A DNA stretch of 64,000 bases from Candidatus Cloacimonadota bacterium. Lineage in GTDB: Bacteria; Cloacimonadota; Cloacimonadia; JGIOTU-2. The translations under genes were made by a program, and so were the position numbers. Each line of letters begins with the position of its first letter. Position 1 is the stretch's first letter. The notes under the pieces are model-generated. The model made no database searches and was not told the DNA's origin. It saw only the letters and a list, made by a program, of their open reading frames with translations. The stretch lies in NCBI GenBank assembly GCA_030613025.1, contig JAUWMT010000009.1, positions 1 to 64,000 of the forward strand, in the 5' to 3' direction. Below, piece by piece: positions 19,308 through 29,600 of this stretch.

Positions 19308-19525
19308 TATTCTGTATCCGTTTCTTCAATTATCACAGTGGCAGGTTTGTTCTTTTCATTAAGAAGATAGTCCCAGAATTTAGAAACTCCGCCTGTAGAA
19401 AAAAACCGAACAAGCAGGATCAGCAAGATGAGCAGTATGATCCTGATGATGAGCTTCCAGACAGAGGTGAGGTCTTTATTTCGATAGTTCCTTCTTTTTT
19501 TCCATTCATCTGTGAAAAAAGACAT
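19307..19525 (-). CDS. small single-pass membrane protein
   Basis: This 72-aa protein has a basic N terminus (EWKKRRNYRNKD), one hydrophobic helix at about 23-43 (LIIRIILLILLILLVRFF) and a short acidic tail ending IEETDTE. I do not recognise the family. The TAATG junction with the PfkB gene and the 4-base gap to the aminotransferase upstream support it being real and translated within this operon. Confidence 0.6.
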   Translation of the reverse strand: MSFFTDEWKKRRNYRNKDLTSVWKLIIRIILLILLILLVRFFSTGGVSKFWDYLLNEKNKPATVIIEETDTE

Positions 19526-19529
19526 GTTA

Positions 19530-20726
19530 TTAAATATTTTTCAGTCCTTCGGCAAAGCGCAGCAATCCTTTTTCAATATTTTCCATTGAGTTGGCATATG
19601 AAAAGCGGACATAGTTATTTACTCCAAATGCCGAGCCGGGAACAATTGCGACATAATAATTCTTCAGAATGTATGTGCAGAGATCTGCCGAAGATGTGAT
19701 GTTTTTGTTATTGTTTTGTAAATAATAAGAAATGTCCGGCATGGCATAGAAAGCGCCTTTTGGGAGCGTGCACTTCACATTAGGAATGTTGTTCAGTTCC
19801 TTAACGAGATAATTTCTTCGCTTCTCGAACTGCTGGCGCATCTTTTCAATGCTTCCATCGTCTTCTGTAAGTGCAGTGATCGCTGCTTTTTGGGTCATGG
19901 AATTTACATTGGAGGTTGTGTGGCTTTGAATTCGGCTTGCATATTTGATGACTTCCATTGGTCCGACAGCATACCCGAGACGCCAGCCGGTCATAGCATA
20001 AGCTTTGGAAACGCCGTTTATGACAATTGTGATATCCTTTGCTTCAGGGGAAAGCGATGCAATGGATACGTGCTCTTCGCCATCATAAATGAGTTTCTCA
20101 TATATCTCATCAGAAATAATGAAAATATCATGTTTTACACAAACTTCTGCAATGCCAAGCAGTTCATCTTTGGAATATACACTTCCTGTAGGATTATTCG
20201 GGGAGTTTAAAATAAGCGCTTTCGGATTACCGAGAGAGGAGAGTGCATCATCAAGCTGCCGTGCAGTGATCTTGAAATTAGTGCTCATATTCGTGGGAAG
20301 CAGAATGGGGTGTCCGTCAACCATTTCTACCTGCGATGTGTAGCTCACCCAATAAGGAGATGGGATCAGCACTTCGTCGCGAAGATCGCATATTGCCATG
20401 AGAATGTGAATGATAGATGCTTTTGCGCCTGGAGAAACGAATATTTGATCAGCAGTGTACTCAAGGTCGTTATCATTTTTGAATTTTTCTACGATTGCAT
20501 CCCGCAGTTCAGGAATACCGGCAGCAACAGTATAACGGGTAAAATTTTCATCTATCGCTTTTTTGGCAGCATTTTTGATGTAATCGGGTGTATTGAAATC
20601 CGGTTCGCCGACACCAAAATTTATGACATCATGACCTTCTGCTTTCATCTTTTTGGCAAGGGCAGAAACAGTCAGAGTTGGGGAAGGTTTGATCGCACGT
20701 GCGCGGTGGGAAAGTGTTGTGCTCAT
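19530..20726 (-). CDS. class I/II PLP-dependent aminotransferase (aspartate aminotransferase type)
   Basis: This 398-aa enzyme of fold type I has the motifs NFGVGEPDFNTPDYIK near the N terminus, LNSPNNPTGSVY (about 173-184) and the PLP-lysine block VSKAYAMTGWRLGY near residue 240. A C-terminal Arg that would bind the substrate carboxylate lies in the NYVRFSYA segment. This pattern matches the aspartate aminotransferase subfamily (I-gamma) that uses aspartate/2-oxoglutarate, sometimes also prephenate. It lies 15 bases downstream of glyS, so it is probably in the same operon. Confidence 0.88.
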   Translation of the reverse strand: MSTTLSHRARAIKPSPTLTVSALAKKMKAEGHDVINFGVGEPDFNTPDYIKNAAKKAIDENFTRYTVAAGIPELRDAIVEKFKNDNDLEYTADQIFVSPGAKASIIHILMAICDLRDEVLIPSPYWVSYTSQVEMVDGHPILLPTNMSTNFKITARQLDDALSSLGNPKALILNSPNNPTGSVYSKDELLGIAEVCVKHDIFIISDEIYEKLIYDGEEHVSIASLSPEAKDITIVINGVSKAYAMTGWRLGYAVGPMEVIKYASRIQSHTTSNVNSMTQKAAITALTEDDGSIEKMRQQFEKRRNYLVKELNNIPNVKCTLPKGAFYAMPDISYYLQNNNKNITSSADLCTYILKNYYVAIVPGSAFGVNNYVRFSYANSMENIEKGLLRFAEGLKNI

Positions 20727-20741
20727 TGTATCTCCAAATCC

Positions 20742-22814
20742 TTATAATTCATATACTATTTTTGAAAGATCAGCAGTTTTCGTGAAGGTGGAATGGATCA
20801 AACGAAGGAGCGCCATGCGGTTTTCTTTAAGATCTTCATTCTCAACCATAACCATCACATTATCAAAAAATAAATCAATAAAATCCTTCAATGCAACAAG
20901 GTCGTTAAAGCAGGCATTGTAGTTTTTCTCTTTAAAATGAGCTTCATAATGAGGTATGATCTCAGCCAGTTTTTTATAGAGTTGTAATTCTTGTTTTTCC
21001 TCGAAAAGCGATTCGTTCAAAGTAACTGTCTTCTGCGAGCTTTCCAGTATATTTGATGCCCTCTTAAACCCGATGATGAATTTCTTGAAATCTTCATGCA
21101 GTTTGAATTCCTGCAGTCTTTTGGCTCGTATTATCAAATCGGGAATGTCTGTATGATCAGCTTCAAGCACTGCATTTATAACATCGTAATCGATGCCGAT
21201 ATTTTCAAGATAAGTGCGGATTCTCTGAATAAAGAAATCAACTACTTCTTCTTTCAATTCATTTTTAGTATCTTCAAAAGTTTCGATACTTTGAGCAATG
21301 AATTTATCGAGATTCAGATATAACTTTTGCTCTGCCAGTATTGCGATAATACCATTCCCTGCTCTTCGTATCCCGAGTTGATCGCTTGTGCCGGTGGGCT
21401 GCAGTCCGATAGAGAAACAGCCGACGATCGTGTCCATCTTATCAACAAGCGAAAGGACTGTTCCTGTTTTTGTTTCGGGCAGAATATCATCCTTGAATCG
21501 CGGCAGGTACTGCTCGAAAATCGCCTGTGCTACTTCTTTATTTTCCCTGTCATTCAATGCATATTGCCAGCCCATGTAGCCCTGCAATTTTGTGTATTCC
21601 TTTTCACCAAGAATGAGTGTGGTCAGGTCGGATTTGCACAGATAAACCGCTCTTTCAATATTTTCCTCATCATAAGATAATGTATCAGCACACCACTTCC
21701 CGAGAGATTTCATTCTTTCGATCTTATCATAAAGTGTGCCGAGATTTTTTATGAAAGTGATCTTCTTAAGCCCATCAACACGAGCTGCAAGTGGTGTTTT
21801 TCTATCTGTGTCAAAATAGAATTTCGCATCACTCAGGCGCGCATTGATGACACGCTCGTTGCCATAGAGTACTTTGCTTATTGTCTTCGGATTGCTGTTT
21901 CCGATGCAGATAAAGCAGGGCATGAGTTCATTGTCTTTGTTCTGAACAGAGAAGGATTTTTGAGTTTCTGAAAGAGTTGTTGTCAGCACTTTTGGGGGTA
22001 AAGACAAAAATGCAGTATCAAAGGTTCCAACAATTGGAGAAGGATATTCAACAAGATCGGTCACGGTTTCGAGCAGTTCTGGATTCTCGACAGGAGTGCC
22101 GCTGATTTGCGAAGCAGCGAGCTGAATTTCCTTTTTGATCCGTGCCTTTCTTTCATATCTGTCTGCAATGACAAAGTGTTTTATTAATATAGGAATATAT
22201 ATATTAATTAAAGATATATTAATAATATTATGTAATTTTTGGAAGCGGTTTCCGAAAGTGTATGTGTTACTGATTATTCCATTGATCTCGAACTCGAGAA
22301 GCTTATCGTTATATAAAGCAAGGATCCAGCGGAGCGGACGCGCAAAAAGAAGCGAGCCAATTCCCCAGTGCATCTTTTTTTGGAAGGGGATTTTGGGAAT
22401 GACTTCGACTGAAATTGTACTGAGAATTTCTTCGGTTGGTTTTCCTTTTATATGTTTGATGACACTGAGGTATTCACCCTTTGGAAGTTCTTTTATTATG
22501 ATATCTTTTTCTTCGAGATCTTGTTTGTTAAGGAATCCCAGCCCAACTTTGGTGAGATTGCCCTTTTCATCATAGGAAATACGTTTGGGAGGTCCGACAA
22601 TTTCTTCGGAGGAATCTGCCTGAGCAGCGGGAAGTCCAGTTACCATTATGCATAATCTGCGAGGAGTCGAATATGGTTTAATCATATTAAAAGCAAGCTG
22701 CGCTTCCTGCAAGCGGGTGGAAAAATATTCTTGTAAAAAAGTTATCGCAGGAAGGATATAAGAAGCCGGCAATTCTTCTGTTCCAATTTCATAGAGATAG
22801 GAGTTATTATTCAT
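20742..22814 (-). CDS. glyS: glycyl-tRNA synthetase beta subunit
   Basis: The beta subunit of the bacterial tetrameric glycyl-tRNA synthetase binds and helps charge tRNA-Gly. I start at the ATG at 22814 because the protein then begins MNNNSYLYEIGTEELPASYI, the usual family N terminus. The listed ORF adds 13 residues. Length is then about 690 aa, normal for GlyS. Family blocks seen are GPPKRISYDEKGN, FARPLRWILAL, HFVIADRYERK and LGIRRAGNGIIAIL, with a C-terminal helical (DALR-like) domain. The alpha subunit gene glyQ is not next to it; the upstream neighbour is dtd. Confidence 0.93.
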   Translation of the reverse strand: MNNNSYLYEIGTEELPASYILPAITFLQEYFSTRLQEAQLAFNMIKPYSTPRRLCIMVTGLPAAQADSSEEIVGPPKRISYDEKGNLTKVGLGFLNKQDLEEKDIIIKELPKGEYLSVIKHIKGKPTEEILSTISVEVIPKIPFQKKMHWGIGSLLFARPLRWILALYNDKLLEFEINGIISNTYTFGNRFQKLHNIINISLINIYIPILIKHFVIADRYERKARIKKEIQLAASQISGTPVENPELLETVTDLVEYPSPIVGTFDTAFLSLPPKVLTTTLSETQKSFSVQNKDNELMPCFICIGNSNPKTISKVLYGNERVINARLSDAKFYFDTDRKTPLAARVDGLKKITFIKNLGTLYDKIERMKSLGKWCADTLSYDEENIERAVYLCKSDLTTLILGEKEYTKLQGYMGWQYALNDRENKEVAQAIFEQYLPRFKDDILPETKTGTVLSLVDKMDTIVGCFSIGLQPTGTSDQLGIRRAGNGIIAILAEQKLYLNLDKFIAQSIETFEDTKNELKEEVVDFFIQRIRTYLENIGIDYDVINAVLEADHTDIPDLIIRAKRLQEFKLHEDFKKFIIGFKRASNILESSQKTVTLNESLFEEKQELQLYKKLAEIIPHYEAHFKEKNYNACFNDLVALKDFIDLFFDNVMVMVENEDLKENRMALLRLIHSTFTKTADLSKIVYEL

Positions 22815-22883
22815 GTTGAGGGGGAAATTTCCTGATGGGGTAAAGCGTGTCAAGATTTTGGGAGTGCCAGTTTGTTTTGAAGC

Positions 22884-23324
22884 TTATTCTCTCTCCAAAA
22901 GGAAGGTTGCCGGTCCGAAATTCAGAAGGTCGATCTTCATGAGCGCACCGAATTTTCCCATTTTTGTCGGAACTCCAAGTTCATTCAAACACTTGCCAAA
23001 ATACTCATACAGTGCTTCTGCTTTTTCTGGAGGAGCGGAGTCGGAAAAGCCGGGGCGGTTCCCTTTTTTTGTGTCAGCATACAAGGTGAATTGCGAGATC
23101 AGCAGAATTTCTCCACAGATATCTTTCACGCTGAGATTCATCTTTCCTTCATCATCCTCAAATATGCGCAGGTTTATTGCCTTCTTTGCAAGAAAGTCTG
23201 CATGGGCTTCAGTATCATTGTGCCCGACTCCGAGAAAGATGAGCAGTCCCTTTCCTATTTCTGAAATAAGTTCTCCATCAACAGAGACAGAAGCACGGTT
23301 CACACGCTGAATAAGCAGCCGCAT
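22884..23324 (-). CDS. dtd: D-aminoacyl-tRNA deacylase
   Basis: Dtd removes D-amino acids (and glycine) mischarged onto tRNA and so protects translation. I start at the ATG at 23324, giving about 146 aa, the usual family length, with the classic N terminus MRLLIQRVNRASVSVDGE. Family motifs SQFTLYADTKKGNRPGF and GKFGALMKIDLLNFGPAT are present. The second is slightly altered from the common NDGPVT form. It lies 69 bases upstream of glyS, so the two translation-quality genes may be co-transcribed. Confidence 0.92.
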   Translation of the reverse strand: MRLLIQRVNRASVSVDGELISEIGKGLLIFLGVGHNDTEAHADFLAKKAINLRIFEDDEGKMNLSVKDICGEILLISQFTLYADTKKGNRPGFSDSAPPEKAEALYEYFGKCLNELGVPTKMGKFGALMKIDLLNFGPATFLLERE

Positions 23325-23642
23325 AGCACCTCCGGAAATTTGATGTGAGCAGACTATTTTTGAGTGATGTTTTGTCAACAATCATCAATTTCTTGACGAT
23401 AAAAATGACTTTGCGCATACAAGAACTTCCTATGAAAAAGATTAAATGTAATATATTTGGAACGAATAAAATATTGACCATGAAGGGAATGGCTCTACAT
23501 TTTGGCAATCAAAAGAGGAAGACTGCCTATATACTTTGATACTATCGAAATTTCGCTTATGGCGAGCAATCTGCCAATTAATGGATAAACACTGTAAATA
23601 ATTGAATAAATATGTTTAAGGATAGTAATAAGTTTAATAGGT
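23325..23642. other. divergent intergenic region between dtd and sprA
   Basis: About 318 bases separate the minus-strand dtd start from the plus-strand sprA start, so both promoters must lie here. TTGACG near 23392 and TTGACC near 23475 on the plus strand are possible -35 elements, but I see no convincing -10 for either. Short ORFs on both strands here look like noise. There is no riboswitch-like structure that I can recognise. Confidence 0.5.
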
Positions 23643-26600
23643 ATGAAGATTAAATCTGTTTTCTTTATCAGCATCCTGTTTTTAGTTGCATCAGGTTATA
23701 CACTCCTGCAGCATAATGCGATACAGGCACAGACCATCATCAAAAAAGGTGAGGAGAAGGTAAGCAAGCAAACAATCGAGGTCACAGATAGCACCGGAAA
23801 AACGACTAAAGATACGCTTCTCATTGTTACTGACACCCTGTTTATTGAAAAGCCGGAACTCGGTATTGTTGATAAAATTCCTTTTGCTGATACATTAAAT
23901 CTTACTGAGGAGCACGAGAAACAAAAAGATACTACAAAAACAGTTATAGAAAAGAAAAAAATACATCCCCAAAAAGTGTCGTCTTTTCCCAGTTTGTTCC
24001 ATCATACCATTTCCATGCCTCTTATGGCAAAAGGGGACACTACAGAGGTAGTAGAATACCTCAAGAAAGAAGCATTCCCACACAAGAAAACTAATAAGTA
24101 TTTTGTGAATTTCAAGCTCTACGAACACTCGGATGAAATTGATATCAGAAAGAATAGAGTACTTGTTAAAAGTTCCTTTGGAGGAGCCCGTATCCATGCA
24201 CCTTTTGCATTGGGCTTGGAAAACTATGTGAACGTTCGTTTCCGTGAGCAGCTTTATGAATATTTATACGAAGACATCGAAGAAGCAGAACGACTTCGTG
24301 TTCAGGATAAGCAGGCGCAGGGAATTATTCCCGATATTGAATTTCCCAAGATAAAAATGCCAAAAGCAATGAGGCGTTTCTTTGGTGATAATATTGGCCG
24401 GCTCAAAGTGACCGGTTCTCAAAGGATTACTATTGGCGGCTCATCAACAAAAAACAAACCTGAAAGAGTAACCGAAAGTTCAAATAAGGGGTTTTTTCCA
24501 GACCTTAAAATGGAGCAAAAGCTGAATCTTGGAATTAGTGGTACTATCGGTAAAAAAATTAAAGTCGATGTAAAACAAACTTCTGATGCATCTATCTTTG
24601 AGAAAAATAAGATCAGCATCAAGTATGTGGGTGATGAAGATGATCCCATCAAACTAATAGAGGCAGGTGATACGCGGCTCTCACTTTCTGGCTCACAATT
24701 TATAAGCTATTCTGCTTCTTCGGAAGACCTGTTTGGCATCAAAGGGGAATTTGAATTCGGGAAGCTTAAACTCACTACCATTGTCAGCCAGCAGGAAGGA
24801 AAACAAGCATCTGCATCTGCCACAGGTAGTGCAGTTGAGCATGAAACAGATTATATGGACAAATATTTTGTTCGAAATAAATATTTCTTGTTCAACGAAC
24901 CTGACAGCTTGTTTGTAGGTCATGACAATCTGCCTGTAAATCCTGACACGCTGCCCATGACTGAATGGGCATATGTCGATAGTATAATGCCAAAAGATGG
25001 CTCAGTGAGAATCTTCATCGATGACGGACGTACTGATCAGACGAATATAACGGGTTATGATTTTGATCATAATGAATATAAGTTTTATGAACTTAATGAT
25101 CCAATAAATGACTTTTTGATAGACTATCTGAACTCTCCATATATGATCCAATTCGGAGTGGGGATTTCAGATAATTATGCAATTGGTGTCATCTATGAAG
25201 AAAAATCCGGAAAGAAGTGGGGAAGTTATGTTGATGGGGTTCCAATCGTTAAAATGATCAAGAAGAACTACAATGTTCCAAATGAGGATCTGCCTGAAGC
25301 ATTGTGGGGTTATCAGATCAAGAACATTTATAGTCTTGGGGGTAAGAATATCGATTCCCAGGGGTTTGAAGTAAAGATCTTTTACTATCCCCCGGGAGCT
25401 GGAGGCGAAGCGGAATACAGAATTATTGATTCCAACAATGTGCAACATAAATTTATTAATATCCTCGATCTTGATACAAATAAAGACGGCATTGTAAACG
25501 GAAACGATGAAACAATTGATCTGGAGACCGGAACTGCTCAATTTCGTATGTGGGAGCCATTCCAGCCATACTGGTTCTCGGAATACAGCGATCTCGGTAA
25601 TCCTATAGTTTATAATGAACGCAATCCGAATATAGATGATTATAATCCCTTTTACCTTAGCGTGAAATCAAATACAGTCGGCAGCAAGATCAATCTGGGA
25701 CACATCAATATTATTGAAGGAAGTGAAAAAGTCTATGTTGACGGCGTGCTGATGAAAAAGGGAACGGATTATGATATTGATTATTTTAGCGGCACAGTAC
25801 GGCTCAAAGGCGATGCAGCCAGCGATCCCAATGCTAAGGTGAAAGTGGATTTTGAGTACGAACCATTCTTCAGTATGGACAAGAAGAGCATGTTCGGTTT
25901 TCGGGCAGATTATGAATTCAATAATAATGCAAAGATCGGTGCAACCTTTATGTATGAAGGAGGTTCTTCAGACAATAAGCATGTAAGGGTAGGAGCCGAG
26001 CCAACTAAGATATTCATTGGTGATATTGATGGATCTGTTAGAGCGGAATTGCCCTTTGTAACAAATCTCGTTAATATGATACCACTGGTGAAAACAAATA
26101 AGACATCAAGCGTTTCGCTTTCCGGGGAAGTTGCAATGAACATTCCTGATCCTAATGCAACTGATAACAGCGAGGCATACATCGATGATATGGAAGCGAT
26201 CAATGAGATATTTTCTATTGGCATTAGTCGTTCCGAATATGATTTTGCCAGTTATCCTATCGGGTATGATTCTCTCATGGCTGACTCGTTGGTATCCAGA
26301 GGTGACCTGAGTTGGTATAATCCACATAATATATTCCAGAAAAAAGATATCTATCCGGATCTTCCAACCGATGAAGGAAAAGAGTATGTCTCTGTTCTGG
26401 AATGCAAACTGGAACCCATATCCCAGCTTCCTAACTGGGCTGGTATCATGAAAAGTTTTGGCAGAACCGCTGAGGATTTAAAGAAAAAACGATATCTCGA
26501 ACTGACCTTGAAAGCAGGAGATGCAAACCTTGGCGATACCCTCTTTATCAACCTTGGCACCATAAGCGAGGATTATTATCCGATCACTCAACCGAATGAC

Positions 26601-29600
26601 AGTCTGAACTATGAGGATCGCAACCAAGATGGTGTGCTCGATGTGGGCGAAGATGTAGGGCTCGATAATGTACCGGGCACTGATCCGGTACCTCCCAAAA
26701 ATCATGATGAGGATGACACTCCCGAAGTCGACGATGGAAATGATGATTATAATTATTCAGCCGGTTCATCGAATTACAGTGGAATAAACGGTGCGGAGGT
26801 CAATGGACAGCTGGATACAGAGGACCTGAATAAAAACTTTGTTCTCGACACAAAAAATAACTATTTTCAATATGCTATAGATCTTACGAATGTAGATCCG
26901 GAAATCCTCATTTCAGAGTATAATGATTGGAAATTTATCCGTATTCCCCTACAGGATTCACTCTACTTCAAACCTCTCGGTGAAGGAAACGTTGCGTGGA
27001 ATTATATTCAAAGTGCTCGTTTGTGGATGAAGACAGAAACATCGGACGATCTGGTTATTGATATCGAGACATTCGAACTGGTTGGCAACAAATGGACTGC
27101 TTCTGCCATAATGGATACCACGCTGCACAAACCTGCAGATCTGCAGCCCGATGAAGCATTCGAGGTGGCAACAGAAAATAATTCTAATAATCTCGATTAT
27201 ACTCCACCTCCCGGTTCATTGACTGGTGACGATGATAAAGAAAAAGAGATCGAGCAATCCCTTGTACTGAAAATTCAAAATCTTGAACCGAACAGATATA
27301 TCTATGCGAAGGAGAATTTTTCAGAAAAATTAGACCTTCTCAATTACAGCAAAGTAATGTTATGGGTTTATGCTCAGCATGCCACAGGACCTCCGCCAAA
27401 TGCATCGGGTACCGAAACAATTATTTTCCGTCTTGGTGCAGATACATCAAACTACTACGAATATCGCCAGTCCGTGCAGGTGTATGATGATATCGACTCA
27501 AAAATGACCGAAAGCCGCTGGCAGGATATCACGATCGATTTTACGGAATTTACCAATATGAAAAAGAGTGATGTTCCTGATACAACTGCTCGTTTGAGAA
27601 TAGTAGGTAATCCTTCTCTTGGTTATATCAAGCAGATAGCAGTCGGACTTATTCGTCCTGATACTTTGGAGACTGCATTCAGTGGTCGCATTTTCTTTGA
27701 TGATATTCGTGTGGGTGATCCATACAGTGAGATGGGTATGGCAGCCAGATTAACACTCGATGCAAAAATTGCGGACTTTGCTGATGTACGGATAAATTTC
27801 GAAAGAAAGACTCCGAATTTCTATTCTCTCGGTGCAAATGCCGGCAGCGGTTCGGACAGTTATTCCTATGCCCTGAGAAATAATCTTTACCTCCATAAAT
27901 TTATGCCGGATGAATGGGGCTTTGATATCCCACTGAAATTCGATTATACTTTTAGTGAAAGCAAGCCGCGCTTTCAGCCGAGTTCAGACGTAAAACTCAC
28001 CACACCGGAAGAAAAGAATAAGTATAAAACTCTTAACGAAACAAAATCAGCATCGATTTCACTGCGAAAAAACAAAAAATCAACCAACTTCTTCGCAAAG
28101 CTTTTTCTCGATAATACCTTTGTCAAAGCAACGGTTCAGCACAGCAAATCTCTTTCTCCTACAAAACGGGATACCACTTACAAATATACCGGAACGTTGA
28201 ATTATACCTTGAATTTCGCAAAAAATACTCATGATATCAAAATTTTTGAAAAATTCAAAGTGTACTTCCTCCCGCAGAAAATCACCATCAATTCTGATTA
28301 TAATTATACAAGATACAATTCTTGGACCAAGCAGAGCCAGGATACGTTATTCATAAAAGATGATAAGGTGCCGCAACACACCTTGAATCCAAGACTTAGT
28401 GTGGATTATGAGCTGTTTACAGATTTTGATACTGATTATACGCTGAATATGACACGTGATCTTGGAAAGAAAAATAAGGTTGGAAAACTGAATATCGGTG
28501 TGGAGACTTCCAGAAACCAGGACATAACCCTTAAATATGTACCTCAGTATTTGAAATTTTTTAGTTTCAACACACAATATAAAACGGGATATAAACAAAA
28601 CCGCAGAGAAAATCTTAAAAATGACTCATTGAGTATTCAATATGAAGTTGAAAATGAACGTAGAACTTCCGCAAGCATAACACTGAAGTTTAATAAATGG
28701 GGTGAATATATTATGAGACTCATCGAGATCGAGGAAGTTGTCAAAGAAGATAAGGGGGAAGACAAGGAGGAAGAGATAATAGAGGAGGAGATAGAAGAGA
28801 TCGATGAGAATGAATTGGAAGACATGGAAAAGGATAGGGAATTAGAAGAGCAGGAGATCGAAGAGAAAAAAGAAGAGCTGAAAAATGAGGAGATTGAAGT
28901 AGTAGTTGATTCTGTGGATATCAAGGTGGAAACACCGGAGGGTGAGGAAGAAATCATTGTTGAAGAAGAGGAAGCTCCTTCCTTAGGATTGAAGAGGATC
29001 GCAATGTACGCCACAAAAGTGGTTGGCTTCTGCGTCAATAAGATTGGCTCTGTGGATCTCAGTTATTCAGGAACTTATAAAACAAAATACTATGTTCCGC
29101 CGGATTCTTTACCAGATTTTTATTATCAGCTTGGATTACGTGATCTTACATTTGGACAGATACAATCAACAGGTCAGGTCGATGCATTCTCTGCCAATAC
29201 GCGTACCAGATTTGAGCTGACGAAGTTCTTAAGCGCAGAAGTTAATGCAAAATACGCTATTGATCTGAATCAAAATTCCGGTAACAAGACAAAATCAGAA
29301 TCAGTAACTCTGCCGGGAATCGTTCTGGGCTTCAATGGACTCGATGATTTCCTGAAAGTAAAATTCATGAAGAAAAGCAATCTCTCGACGAGTTTTTCCC
29401 GCATGATATCTAATACAGGGTCAGGATTTTGGGATACTCCTGATCGCAAGACCGAAAAATTCCAGTTTAGCCCTCTCATCTCATTTAATACAAAACTGTT
29501 CAATAAGGTAAATGCTAATCTTGGGTTCAATTATAATTTCAGCAACCAGACAAGTTATAGTGGAAATGATCAGAAATTAAGAACTGACGAAGCAGGTTTT

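Noticed and set aside
28637-29038. Minus-strand 133-aa Ser-rich ORF opposite the SprA acidic insert
   Set aside because: It is the reverse-complement shadow of GAA/GAG-rich codons (Glu reads as Ser/Leu in the other strand).
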